Below, piece after piece: positions 41,995 through 51,243 of a stretch of 64,000 nucleotides of DNA. The position numbers were made by a program, and so were the translations under genes. Positions within the stretch are counted from its first letter, which is position 1; every line of letters begins with the position of its first letter. The stretch is from Verrucomicrobiaceae bacterium (GTDB taxonomy: Bacteria; Verrucomicrobiota; Verrucomicrobiia; Verrucomicrobiales; Verrucomicrobiaceae), in contig CANGYJ010000004.1 in NCBI GenBank assembly GCA_947458455.1, positions 1 to 64,000 on the forward strand, read 5' to 3'. The notes below the pieces were generated by a model, which was given only the letters and a program-made list of their open reading frames with translations, was not told the origin of the DNA and did not search any database.

Positions 41995-44900
41995 GGGATG
42001 CATTGTGTTCCGAGGAAAATTTGACTCCGCACCAGCGAGTGGATCAGATCTCGAACCCGATAGCCGTTCGCGGCACACGCATCGAGCATGCTCTCAACCT
42101 CTCCGCGATCTGCGAAGCCCACGGGTGTGCCGGTGGCGTGCAGGACGAGGTGGTGAAGGAGGTTGCGGGCGAGTTGGCGCGGGTTGGCAGCTAGGAGGCG
42201 TTTCACGTCGTGGATGTTGTGGAAGGTCTCACCGCTGGGGAGTTTGCCCGAGGCATCGATGGCCTGGCCGACGAAGTAAGTGTAAGGATGTCCGGCAGGA
42301 TCGAAGCCGGTGATCTTCTCGCCGCGTTCCATGCCACGATAGCGATCCCGCCATGCGCCCATGACATCGAAGTTTTCCAGGGCGAAGCCGATGGGATCAA
42401 ACTTCGCATGGCAGGCTGCACAGGTTTTTGACGAGGTGTGTTTGGCGAGCAGATCGCGGATCGTCGTGGCACCACGGATGTCTGGCTCGACGGCGGGCAC
42501 GCTCTTGGGTGGCGGTGGTGGCGGCTGGCCGAGCAGCTTTTCCATGATCCACACGCCTCGCAGCACGGGTGAGGTCGTGGTGCCATTCGCGGTGTGTTTC
42601 ATGAGCGCGGCCTGCGTGATGAGACCTCCAAAGGGGCTGCCTTTAGGCAATGAAACTCGCTGCATGGCGGAGCCGGACACACGCGGCAGATCATAGTGCC
42701 GAGCAAGACGATCATTCACAAAGGTGAAGTCGGCTGTGACGAGTGTGGTGGTGGGTAAGTTCTCGCGCACCATCGCCTTCAGGAAGGCCAGTGTCTCATG
42801 CGCCATCGAATCCACGAGGTAGTCGTCTTTGCGATACTCAGGATACAAACGCTCGTCTGGGACGTCGCGTCGCAGCTTGCGGAGATCGAGCCATTCGTTG
42901 GCGAACATGCTGACGAACTGCTCGAATCGAGGATCGGCGATGAGCCGCTCCGTTTGGGCCTTGAGCGTGGCGACATCGCGCAGGCGTCCGTTCTTGGCGA
43001 GCTGCATGAGTTCAGCATCAGGACGCTGATTCCAGTAAAGATGCGAAAGCCGCGCGGCGATGTCGAAATGGACGACTTCAGATGCAGAACGCGGCTCGGC
43101 GAGATAAAGGCAGTGTGACGAGCAGAGCAGGCTTTGATAGCCCGCGAGCATTGCATCAACAAAAGTCGTGCCGCTCGCGAGTTTGGCTCGGATGAACTTG
43201 ATGAATGGCTCATGCGCCTTTTCGCTCATCGGGCGCAGCGCAGCGATGGCGGCGAAACGCCGAAACAACCTCTCTGCATCGGCAGCGGTGCCTTTCTCGG
43301 GCGCAACCTCATCAAACAAGACGTGATGCGAAGCCGGTGGCCATTGCGACTCGATGATGGGGCCGGTGACTTCGAGCCACTGAATCGCCACACCGCGATG
43401 CCCCTCCGGCGGCATGGGCGGATAGTCATAAAAGAAGCCGCCATCCGTGCGGATGAACGGCACGGGCAATCCGAGCGGACTGTATTCAAAAGTCTCGCCT
43501 GCCTTGAGATGAATCGTCGTTGCAAACTCACGTGCCTCGGGTTGCAGATCCATCCAGCCGCCGGTCTCACGCACATCGCCGGAGACATCAGGTCCCGATG
43601 GCTGCCGCGCACGGAAGCTCATGGCGTTGGGTTCATAGGCAGGCACCAAACGGAAGTCACGCACCTGCCGCACGGCTCGCCCTTTGAACCGCACGCGATA
43701 GGCACCATCTGCCTTTGCACGAAAGCCGTGCGGGTAGCCATAGTAAGGCCAGGTGGCGGAACGAAAGAGCGCCATCTCCAAGCTGGGATCGCTGCGCTGC
43801 TCAGGCGTCATCGCTTTCAGCTCCGGCGCATTGATGGGCACCATGCGATTGTCCCGCGCAAAGAACATCGCCTCGCGCTCGCCGAAAGTGTTGAGGCCGG
43901 GAAACAATTGCAAACCAAAGAAGCGCTGCATGACCGCTGCTGCAGGTGGCTTGGCGCCCGCCATCGCCGTGCGCAACGCGGTTTCGGTGGCATCGAGATA
44001 AGCGTCCAACTGCACGCGTGACACATCGAGCATTGAAGAAACCTTCGTGAAGCCGTGTGAATCGCGGTCTTCGGGTAACTTGTCGCGAATGTCGAGATGC
44101 GGCAGCTTCAACAGCACGCGCAGGTTGTTTTCAAACTCGATCCGCGTGAGCCTGCGAACGGGTCCGCGACCATTCTTCGCGGCATAAGCCTTCGCGGCAG
44201 CGAGCAGGTCGGCAGCGAGTTGTTTGACGACGGCTTGCCGTTCCTCCGTGCTGACCTTCGACTTTTCCGGTGGCGGCATGTCGCCTTTTTCGATGAGGTC
44301 AAACACTCGCGTCCAGCGGCCTCGTGTCTCTACCTGATTGAGATCAAAGGTCAGCGCGGTGATGTCGAAGTCGCCCTTCGCCGTGCTGTCGTCATGGCAG
44401 TCGATGCAGTGCTGATCAATGAAGCTGTGGATCGGGCTCGTGGAGGCTGATTTTGGAGCGGGTGAGTCAAAGACGTGAACATTCGTGATGTGCAGTTCTT
44501 CGAGGCCGCTTTTTTTATCAATGAAGCCGTCGATCTGATCCACCAACTGATCTCGCGTGAGCTTCCAAACGACTTTTCCGGCTGGATCAATCTCCGCCAG
44601 CAGATCACGGCCTTCTTCGGCTTTTTGCATGTGATAATCCCCGCAGGCCATGAGCACATTGCCATTGGCCAAGCGTGACATGCCAAGCGTGTAGCGGCAT
44701 TGCAGGCCCAGGTCTTCGATGGTCCAGCAGCCGAGCTTTTTGCCCTCTGCATCCACGTGCAGCAACTGGCAGCCTGTGGACGTGGCCACCCACAGCGACC
44801 CATCCTCCGCCTGCAACGTGGCAAAGGCCTTCTTCGTGGTTGGCGAAGGCTTCAGCAGCGGATCGAGTGGGATCGTCTGCAACAAGCGCCCCGTTCCTTT

Positions 44901-45401
44901 CTCCACCTTCAGCACCGTTTTGCGGCCGTATTGCCCGACCCAGAAGGCATTGGCACCCGGCACTTCACGAATCATGCGATAGCGAAAGTGCAGAGGATCC
45001 TCCTTGAGATCCGGCAGCGGTGTCTCGCTCACGATGGTGCCGTTGCGATCCACGATGCGGATCTGATTCACGCCGCTGTCCATGAGCGCGAACTTTTTCC
45101 CGCCTTCGAGCACCGCCACGCTGTTCGCTTCCGCACCTTTGGGGCCTGCGACGGCTTTGTGCTCCATGACCAACTTCTTCGCCGCATCAAACACCGCCAA
45201 GCCGCCCCGATGCGCATACGCGATGCCACCGTCCGGTAGTCGAGCCGCATCATAAATGCCGCTATGGCCGGGATGCTTCAGCACGGAGACGACTTTGCCA
45301 GTGCGGTCGATCTCGATGACCTGATTGTCCGCCGCGAGCAGATAGCGCTCCTCAGCGTGAGCGAAGGCGGTGAGGAGAAGGAAGATAAGCAGGTGTTTCA
45401 C
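41991..45401 (-). CDS. N-terminal beta-propeller fused to DUF1592-family cytochrome (copy 3)
   Basis: The GTG at 45401 gives a signal peptide (MKHLLIFLLLTAFAHA, with GTG as start) and 1136 residues. Residues about 18-330 are a beta-propeller of the NHL/arylsulfotransferase kind: YLLAADNQVIEIDRTGKVVS, GHSGIYDAARLPDGGIAYAH, NSVAVLEGGKKFALMDSG, RLANGNVLMACGDYHM. A heme motif follows (HCIDCHDDSTAKGDFDITAL), then DUF1587, a jelly-roll part, DUF1595, DUF1592 (ARLSHLYWNQRPDAELMQLA), DUF1588 with CAACHAKFDPIGFALENFDV, and DUF1585. The propeller fusion is unusual for the family. Codons before 45401 lie in the palindrome and are not used. Confidence 0.85.
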   Translation of the reverse strand: MKHLLIFLLLTAFAHAEERYLLAADNQVIEIDRTGKVVSVLKHPGHSGIYDAARLPDGGIAYAHRGGLAVFDAAKKLVMEHKAVAGPKGAEANSVAVLEGGKKFALMDSGVNQIRIVDRNGTIVSETPLPDLKEDPLHFRYRMIREVPGANAFWVGQYGRKTVLKVEKGTGRLLQTIPLDPLLKPSPTTKKAFATLQAEDGSLWVATSTGCQLLHVDAEGKKLGCWTIEDLGLQCRYTLGMSRLANGNVLMACGDYHMQKAEEGRDLLAEIDPAGKVVWKLTRDQLVDQIDGFIDKKSGLEELHITNVHVFDSPAPKSASTSPIHSFIDQHCIDCHDDSTAKGDFDITALTFDLNQVETRGRWTRVFDLIEKGDMPPPEKSKVSTEERQAVVKQLAADLLAAAKAYAAKNGRGPVRRLTRIEFENNLRVLLKLPHLDIRDKLPEDRDSHGFTKVSSMLDVSRVQLDAYLDATETALRTAMAGAKPPAAAVMQRFFGLQLFPGLNTFGEREAMFFARDNRMVPINAPELKAMTPEQRSDPSLEMALFRSATWPYYGYPHGFRAKADGAYRVRFKGRAVRQVRDFRLVPAYEPNAMSFRARQPSGPDVSGDVRETGGWMDLQPEAREFATTIHLKAGETFEYSPLGLPVPFIRTDGGFFYDYPPMPPEGHRGVAIQWLEVTGPIIESQWPPASHHVLFDEVAPEKGTAADAERLFRRFAAIAALRPMSEKAHEPFIKFIRAKLASGTTFVDAMLAGYQSLLCSSHCLYLAEPRSASEVVHFDIAARLSHLYWNQRPDAELMQLAKNGRLRDVATLKAQTERLIADPRFEQFVSMFANEWLDLRKLRRDVPDERLYPEYRKDDYLVDSMAHETLAFLKAMVRENLPTTTLVTADFTFVNDRLARHYDLPRVSGSAMQRVSLPKGSPFGGLITQAALMKHTANGTTTSPVLRGVWIMEKLLGQPPPPPPKSVPAVEPDIRGATTIRDLLAKHTSSKTCAACHAKFDPIGFALENFDVMGAWRDRYRGMERGEKITGFDPAGHPYTYFVGQAIDASGKLPSGETFHNIHDVKRLLAANPRQLARNLLHHLVLHATGTPVGFADRGEVESMLDACAANGYRVRDLIHSLVRSQIFLGTQCIP

Positions 45402-45417
45402 GAGAAGTGGGATTTGA

Positions 45418-45477
45418 TCGACAGAAGAATGGGGACAGGAGAATAAGGCCATTTTTCTGTCCCCATTCTTCTGTCGA
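45418..45477. repeat. Stop-codon palindrome, copy with perfect 21-bp arms
   Basis: The arms beginning TCGACAGAAGAATGGGGACA and ending TGTCCCCATTCTTCTGTCGA are perfect over 21 bases, around an 18-base centre. It lies 17 bases past the DUF1501 stop codon and just upstream of the propeller-DUF1592 start. Confidence 0.92.
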
Positions 45478-45493
45478 TGGATGCTTGAGCCGG

Positions 45494-46876
45494 TCACGCG
45501 AGGATCTCCTTCACGAGTTTGCCATGCACATCGGTAAGGCGAAAATCACGGCCGGAGTAGCGGTAGGTCAGGCGCTCGTGGTCGATGCCGAGGAGGTGTA
45601 GGACGGTGGCGTGGATGTCGTGAATATCGACGGCTCCGTCGACCGGGAAGTAGCCGAACTCGTCGAGCTGACCGTGGCTGGTGCCGGGACGGAGACCCGC
45701 GCCGGCCATCCAGATGGTGAAGCCCCAGGGATGATGGTCGCGGCCAGGTTTACTGCCGCCGCCTTCGGTGTTCGGGGTGCGGCCAAACTCGGTGGCGAAG
45801 ACGACGAGCGTGTCTTCAAGTAGGCCGCGACCTTTCAAGTCCTTCAAGAGCCCGGCGATGGGCCGGTCGATGGCACGGGCGTTCTGGGCGTGTTTATCCT
45901 TCAAGTCGCCGTGCTGGTCCCAGCCGTTGCTGACGATCTCGATGAAGCGAACGCCGCGCTCGAGTAACCTCCGAGCGACGAGGCATTGTCGGCCAAACTC
46001 ATCGGTTTCCTTCTGCCCGGTGCCCACGCCGTAGAGCGCGAGGGTGGTAGCGGTCTCCCTGGTGAGATCGGTCGCCTCGGGCACGGCATCTTGCATGACG
46101 TAGGCTTTTTCGTGGTTGGAGATCGCGGCCTCGATGATCTGATTCTGCGCGGAGAATTTCAGAAAGTCGCGGTCGAGCTGCCCCACCGCCCGCATCTTGT
46201 TTTGCTGGAGCGATTTGATCTTCTCCGCCATCACGAGGTCGGCCAGAGGCCGGGCGGGGTCCTGGAAAAAGGGCGATCCTTGATGGACCGGCGGCAGGAA
46301 TCCATTGGTGCGATACATGCGCTTCCGAGAGCCCATGACGACGAAGCCGGGCAGGTTCTGATTTTCCGAACCGAGGCCGTAGTGCGCCCACGAGCCGACG
46401 CTGGGAAAGCCCTGCAAGAGCGAGCCGCCGTGCAACATGCCGATGGCGCTCTCGTGATCGGGTGACGGGCCGTGCACGCCATGGAGAAAGGTGAGGTCAT
46501 CCACGCAGGAGCCGATGTGCGGGAAGAGGTCGCTCACCATCTTGCCGCACGAGCCGTAGCGCTGAAAAGCGAAGGGACTGCCGAGGATGGCGTTGGTGGT
46601 GCGTCCGGTGATGTCCTCTTTTTTGCCGGCGATTTGGAGCGGCTTGCCGTGATCTTGGGTGAGGCGCGGCTTGTGATCAAAGCTGTCGAGATGCGAGAGG
46701 CCGCCGTCCAGGAAGAACCAGACAACGCGTTTTGCTTTCGGTGCGAGGTGAGGTGTGGTGATCTGCACGGGCGAGCCGAAGGAGCGGTCTGCCAAGAGAG
46801 ATTGCAGGGCGAGCCAGCCAAAGCCCGAGGCGCTGGTTTGCAGGAGAGAGCGGCGGCTGATTGGTGAGAGCTTCAT
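45494..46876 (-). CDS. DUF1501 family secreted protein
   Basis: This 460-residue protein has a Tat-type leader (MKLSPISRRSLLQTSASGFG), then AKRVVWFFLDGGLSHLDSFD HKP, SCGKMVSDLFPHIGSCVDDL TFLHGVHGPSPDHESAIGML HGG, and VFATEFGRTPNTEGGGSKPG RDHHPWGFTIWMAG. This is the DUF1501 pattern, related to the alkaline phosphatase/sulfatase fold. It starts 6 bases after its usual partner, the PSD1 cytochrome gene. Confidence 0.9.
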   Translation of the reverse strand: MKLSPISRRSLLQTSASGFGWLALQSLLADRSFGSPVQITTPHLAPKAKRVVWFFLDGGLSHLDSFDHKPRLTQDHGKPLQIAGKKEDITGRTTNAILGSPFAFQRYGSCGKMVSDLFPHIGSCVDDLTFLHGVHGPSPDHESAIGMLHGGSLLQGFPSVGSWAHYGLGSENQNLPGFVVMGSRKRMYRTNGFLPPVHQGSPFFQDPARPLADLVMAEKIKSLQQNKMRAVGQLDRDFLKFSAQNQIIEAAISNHEKAYVMQDAVPEATDLTRETATTLALYGVGTGQKETDEFGRQCLVARRLLERGVRFIEIVSNGWDQHGDLKDKHAQNARAIDRPIAGLLKDLKGRGLLEDTLVVFATEFGRTPNTEGGGSKPGRDHHPWGFTIWMAGAGLRPGTSHGQLDEFGYFPVDGAVDIHDIHATVLHLLGIDHERLTYRYSGRDFRLTDVHGKLVKEILA

Positions 46877-46882
46877 GGCGGA

Positions 46883-49800
46883 TCAGGGGATGTAGAGAAA
46901 CTCTTTGGCGTTGATGAGGACGTGGCAAAGGTCCGTCCAAAGTCGCTGGTCCGAGCCACGCGCGGCGGGTGGCAGAGCGTAGGCCTCGGCCTGGTCGTCA
47001 ATGAACTCGACGAGCGACTGCACCTCGTCAGCGAAGGGCTGGCGGCCTAGCGCCTTGGCAAAGAGATGCTCGATGCGCTGCTCGGTCGAGTAGCCTTTGC
47101 GTAGTTTCATGTCCTTCGCGGCCCAGGCGGTGGCTTGTTCGTGGACCAGGGAGCTGTTCAGCATGAGCAGCGACTGCCCGGGCACGCTGCTGGTCTCGCG
47201 GTCGCCCTGCGTGCGGGATGGCTCCGGCGCATCGAACATGATCATCATGTGATCAAGCGCCTCGCGTCGGATGTATTGGTAAACCCCACGCCTCAGCTTC
47301 GGATTGGCCACGGCAGCGCTCTCGCTCTGGTTCGCTGGCCCGGTGTAGCCAAACATCGTTTGATCCAGCGTGCCGGAGACCGCGAGGATGGAATCGCGCA
47401 CCGCCTCGGCCCGCAAGCGCTGCACCGGCATGTGCGAGAGGAGTCGGTTGGCGGGATCCACTTGCTGCGCCTTGGCGGAGGCGATGCTTTGCGCCTGGAA
47501 AGACCGGCTCGTGACGAGATGACGGATCAAAGCTTTCACCGACCAATCATGCTCGACGAGATAGTTAGCGAGGTAATCGAGCAACTCAGGATGGCTCGGT
47601 GCTTCGCCCATCACGCCAAAGTTGTCCACGGTGGCAACGAGCCCTTGGCCATAGACCCAACGCCACACGCGGTTCGCCATGACGCGAGCGGTGAGCGGAT
47701 TCTGCGTCGAAGTGAGGTCGTGGGCGAGCTCCAGCCGCGCCTGCGATCCAGTGGTGTAACCTTCGGCACCGTGGATGACTTCGAGGAAACGGCGCGGAGC
47801 CTTTTCCCCTAGCGAATCTGGCGAGCCGCGACGATGCACGGGAGAATCAAACCCCGACCCCTCCGCCACGATGGCCGAGGCACGCTGGAACCGTGGCACT
47901 GCGGATTCGTGCGCTCGATACTGCTCCGCGAGCTTTTGCATATCGCCGGGCAGTTGTTCCAATTGATTGCGCAAAGCACCGTGTTCCAGCAGCCAATTCA
48001 AGAGGTCCACCTCATCGGCGTTCGCCGCATTGCGGCCCCAGCGATCCAGCGCGGCATCACATTCCTTGCGCCAGTGAGCCGCGAGAGTTTCGGCGTTCCA
48101 CTCTGAACTCGCAGGCGCGAGACGCAGCGACAGGTGCAGCTCATTCTCGGGCGCTCCTGGAGTCTGGTGCTCCACGAGCTGATCCACGCCGAACCATGAG
48201 CGACCAGTCGCGTTATTGACCACGAGTTGATAAGGTTTGTTGCCCTCATCGGAACGGCGGAAATGGGCCGCATCATCCTTGGTTAGGATTTCCAAATACG
48301 AGCGACGTCCCTGCCAGCTAGCCTGATGCCCCACAGGCACCGTCACCCAGGTGGGAAAGCGTGAATCAAAGTGCCGCACTTTGTTCGCGTGAGCGATGTT
48401 CTCCATCTGCTGGAAGTTGTTTTGAATCAGCCGCACATGCGCCGACGAACCACCCGCCACACGAAGGCTGACGAACTGCGTGCCGAGCGAAAAGTCGGTC
48501 GAACGAGCGATGCTGCCATGCTTGCGGGTCAATCGATCCGAGCTGAGGCCCGGGGGCACCAAGCGATCGACCAACTCCTTGCCCTCCGGCATCAGCGTGA
48601 AATCGCTGCCACCGCTCCAGACCATGCTCGGCTGCACACCCGAGAGGAACCAACCAGCATCGCTCTCGCGAAAATCCGCCGTGGTCTTGAACTTGCTCCG
48701 GTTCCGCTCCTCGCGGGCTGCGGACTCACGCCGCTGCTCGTCCAGCCAAGTGGCGGCTACCTTTTCCCAGCGCTCGCCCGCAGGCGTCTGCCGGATGCGC
48801 CAAAAAATATGCCCCGGGTCCGCGCGGTCCACCTTTTGCCTGAGCAGCACACGGCCCCAGAAAGACGAGGCATCCAGCTTACCTCCAGGCCCGGCTTGCA
48901 GCCACTTTTGCATGGCCGCTGCCTCATTTTTCACGTCGTCTTTCCATAGCGTGAGCAGGCGGCCCTTCATCTGATGCTTGGCGGATTGCATGGCCGCCAT
49001 CCCGCTGTCCTTCACCTCAGGGGCATCGATGATCACCTGGCTCTGCCTCGAGCTGGCGAGTGTCCCGAAGAGCGCGTAGTAATCCGCCGTGGAGATCGCA
49101 TCGAACTTGTGATCATGGCAGCGGGCGCAGGACACGGTGAGGCCCTGAAAAGCCTTCGCCAGCGTGTCGATCTGGTTTTCCACGATCTGCGCCTCTTCCA
49201 GCGCGACGTCCGAGGCCGTCGAGGAAACCTCCATCAGTCGCATGAAGCCCGTGCCGAGAGGTGACTCATTGATCTTCATTGCGGTATTGATTCGCGGCGG
49301 GAGCAGGTCGCCCGCCACATGCTCCTGAGCGAAACGGTCATACGGCACATCCGCATTGAAGGCGCGGATCACATAGTCGCGATAACGCCAGGCCTGCGGG
49401 ATCGGGTAATCGCGCACATAGCCGCCGGTCTCACCAAAGCGCATCAAATCCAGCCAGTAGGCGGCCCAGTGCTCGCCAAACTGAGGGCTCTGAAGGAGGC
49501 GGTCGATGAGGGATTCGGTTTGAGACTTTCCAGCGGAGCCTTCGGCCATATCTCGAACAAAACTCTCCATCTCCTCCTCCGTCGGCGGCAGGCCCACCAA
49601 CGCGAATTTCAGCCTGCGCAACAAGGCGGCAGGCGCTGCCGGTGCGGCGGGTTCCAGGCCTTTCTCTTGCATCTTCGACATGAGAAAGCTGTCCACCGGA
49701 TGCGCCGCCAGCGTCGGCACGGTGGGTTTGTCCACCGGCTGCCAAGCCCAGTGAGAACGACGTTTCGTCAATTTGGCCTGCCATTCTTCGGTGGCAGCGG

Positions 49801-50191
49801 CTTGGGCGCTCGGCGGATTCTCCGGCAAACCCGGCAGGCCCATGCTCACCCAGCGAGTGAGATCTGCGATCACACCGTCGGACAGCTTATCAGCTCCTTT
49901 CGGCATCTTCAGGTCCGCATTTTCATGGCGAATGGCTTGCAGCAGCAGGCTCTTGTCGGGCGCGCTCGCATTCACCAGCGCACCACCCTCACCGCCCTTT
50001 TTAAAACCGCCGCGATAGTCCAGCCGCAAGCCGCCCTTGGTCTTCTCCGCACTGTGGCATTCGTAGCAGTGCATCACCAGCACCGGCCGGATGCGCGATT
50101 CAAAGAACGCCGCGCCATCGGGCTCCGCAGCCCTGGCAAGTAAGGGAAGCGCCAGAAACAGCCCAAAAATGGAACGAATCAGTGATTTCAT
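46883..50191 (-). CDS. PSD1 (DUF1549/DUF1553) planctomycete-type cytochrome protein
   Basis: The ATG at 50191 gives a signal peptide (MKSLIRSIFGLFLALPLLAR AA) and 1102 residues. A heme motif, MHCYECHSAEKTKGGLRLDY, is followed by DUF1549 (VDSFLMSKMQEKGLEPA, YWLDLMRFGETGGYVRDYPI, FQGLTVSCARCHDHKFDAIS with a second CxxCH-type motif), a jelly-roll-like middle, and DUF1553 (LTARVMANRVWRWVYGQGLV, LTSRSFQAQS-type motif, PVQRLRAEAVRDSILAVSGT). It is periplasmic, paired with DUF1501, and probably acts on complex polymers. Its start overlaps the IclR stop (ATGA), which ties its expression to that regulator. Confidence 0.9.
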   Translation of the reverse strand: MKSLIRSIFGLFLALPLLARAAEPDGAAFFESRIRPVLVMHCYECHSAEKTKGGLRLDYRGGFKKGGEGGALVNASAPDKSLLLQAIRHENADLKMPKGADKLSDGVIADLTRWVSMGLPGLPENPPSAQAAATEEWQAKLTKRRSHWAWQPVDKPTVPTLAAHPVDSFLMSKMQEKGLEPAAPAAPAALLRRLKFALVGLPPTEEEMESFVRDMAEGSAGKSQTESLIDRLLQSPQFGEHWAAYWLDLMRFGETGGYVRDYPIPQAWRYRDYVIRAFNADVPYDRFAQEHVAGDLLPPRINTAMKINESPLGTGFMRLMEVSSTASDVALEEAQIVENQIDTLAKAFQGLTVSCARCHDHKFDAISTADYYALFGTLASSRQSQVIIDAPEVKDSGMAAMQSAKHQMKGRLLTLWKDDVKNEAAAMQKWLQAGPGGKLDASSFWGRVLLRQKVDRADPGHIFWRIRQTPAGERWEKVAATWLDEQRRESAAREERNRSKFKTTADFRESDAGWFLSGVQPSMVWSGGSDFTLMPEGKELVDRLVPPGLSSDRLTRKHGSIARSTDFSLGTQFVSLRVAGGSSAHVRLIQNNFQQMENIAHANKVRHFDSRFPTWVTVPVGHQASWQGRRSYLEILTKDDAAHFRRSDEGNKPYQLVVNNATGRSWFGVDQLVEHQTPGAPENELHLSLRLAPASSEWNAETLAAHWRKECDAALDRWGRNAANADEVDLLNWLLEHGALRNQLEQLPGDMQKLAEQYRAHESAVPRFQRASAIVAEGSGFDSPVHRRGSPDSLGEKAPRRFLEVIHGAEGYTTGSQARLELAHDLTSTQNPLTARVMANRVWRWVYGQGLVATVDNFGVMGEAPSHPELLDYLANYLVEHDWSVKALIRHLVTSRSFQAQSIASAKAQQVDPANRLLSHMPVQRLRAEAVRDSILAVSGTLDQTMFGYTGPANQSESAAVANPKLRRGVYQYIRREALDHMMIMFDAPEPSRTQGDRETSSVPGQSLLMLNSSLVHEQATAWAAKDMKLRKGYSTEQRIEHLFAKALGRQPFADEVQSLVEFIDDQAEAYALPPAARGSDQRLWTDLCHVLINAKEFLYIP

Positions 50192-51006
50192 GCTTTCACA
50201 TGCGAGGGGTTGAGTGCGGTCGTGGCCATCGCGCCCGCTTTTTTCACGACCGGAGCGAGCTTGGCGAGACGCTCCTCCGAAAGCCGCTGGCTCGGTCCCG
50301 AGATCCACAGGCTGGCGATGGCGTTTCCTTCCGCGTCGATAATAGGAGCACCGAGGCAGTGGTGACCCTCTAGGTGCTCACCTGCATCCACGGCCCAGCC
50401 TTGCTGCCGCACCAGTTCGAGGCACTTGAGGAAGTCTTTGCGATTCGAAATCGTCCATGGCTGAAAGCGCTCGAACTTCATGCCCGCGATGACTTCATCC
50501 CGCTCCGCCTCCGGCATGAAGGCCAGCATCACTTTTCCCGGACCGCTCGTGTGCAGTGGGAAACGCGTGCCGCGCTCCACATAGAATTTGATCAACGCCC
50601 GTCCGATCACTCGCTCCAGGACGATGCCCTCATGGCCGCTGATGATGCCCAAATGCGCCGCCTCTCCCGTCTGCTCGCTCAGCCAGCGCATCGCAGGCAA
50701 GGCGGCCTCCGCCAGAGGCACATCATCCACCACCGGCTGGCACAGCGCCAGCATCTGCGCCCCGATGCTGAAGCGCTTCTCCGCATCCCGCACCACATAC
50801 CCATGCGCAACGAGAGACTGCGTGACGCGATACACAAAGTTCACCGACAGCCCCAGCCGCTCCGCGATCTCCGAAAGCGTGAGTCCAACCGAGGCGGAAC
50901 CCAAGCACTGCAGCACCGCTAGAGCGCGGTCCAGACTCGGAGTGCTGAAACCCGAATCGTGAACGGGAGAAACCACTTTGCGTTTGTTGGGTCGAGGCGA
51001 TGGCAT
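50188..51006 (-). CDS. IclR-family transcriptional regulator
   Basis: The methionine at 51006 gives 272 residues; one at 51030 is an alternative. A winged HTH (SLDRALAVLQCLGSASVGLT LSEIAERLGLSVNFVYRVTQ SLVAHGYV) is followed by the IclR effector domain (GEAAHLGIISGHEGIVLERV, PLHTSGPGKVMLAFMP, DAGEHLEGHHCLGAPIIDAE GNAIASLWISGP). It is the first gene of the PSD1/DUF1501 operon, so it probably autoregulates and controls that operon in response to a small catabolite. Two palindromes lie around its start region. Confidence 0.92.
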   Translation of the reverse strand: MPSPRPNKRKVVSPVHDSGFSTPSLDRALAVLQCLGSASVGLTLSEIAERLGLSVNFVYRVTQSLVAHGYVVRDAEKRFSIGAQMLALCQPVVDDVPLAEAALPAMRWLSEQTGEAAHLGIISGHEGIVLERVIGRALIKFYVERGTRFPLHTSGPGKVMLAFMPEAERDEVIAGMKFERFQPWTISNRKDFLKCLELVRQQGWAVDAGEHLEGHHCLGAPIIDAEGNAIASLWISGPSQRLSEERLAKLAPVVKKAGAMATTALNPSHVKA

Positions 51007-51009
51007 TTC

Positions 51010-51033
51010 TATATGCTGGGAGGTTTGCATATA
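51010..51033. promoter_or_regulatory. Candidate operator 1 at iclR start
   Basis: TATATGC and GCATATA form an inverted repeat with a 10-base spacer, overlapping the possible iclR starts. It may be a regulator site or a promoter -10-like AT-rich stretch. Confidence 0.35.
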
Positions 51034-51040
51034 TATAAAC

Positions 51041-51066
51041 TGGATGAGACATGATTCTCTCATCCA
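51041..51066. promoter_or_regulatory. Candidate IclR operator, perfect 9-bp palindrome
   Basis: TGGATGAGA and TCTCATCCA are perfect inverted arms separated by 8 bases, 35 bases upstream of the proposed iclR start. Size, symmetry and position fit an autoregulatory IclR-type operator of the TGGAn...nTCCA kind. Confidence 0.55.
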
Positions 51067-51243
51067 TTTTGTTCTCATTTGCAGCGCACCAGGTCGGGTG
51101 GTGCAATCGGCTGACCTTGTGACTGAGGGCGGCAATGCCATCGTCACGAAGCTCTCACCTCGGATGGTCGAAGCGCCTTGAGTTCCGGGAAGGTGACGGA
51201 GTTTAAAGCGCTATAGAGCTGGCAGCGCCTGGGGCGAGTTTCA

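Noticed and set aside
26033-45477. Stop-codon palindromes as ordinary rho-independent terminators
   Set aside because: No U-tract follows the stems on the minus strand, one copy is inside a gene, and they occur within probable operons.
26033-45477. CRISPR array
   Set aside because: Copies are palindromic, kilobases apart and separated by genes, with no regular spacers and no cas genes.
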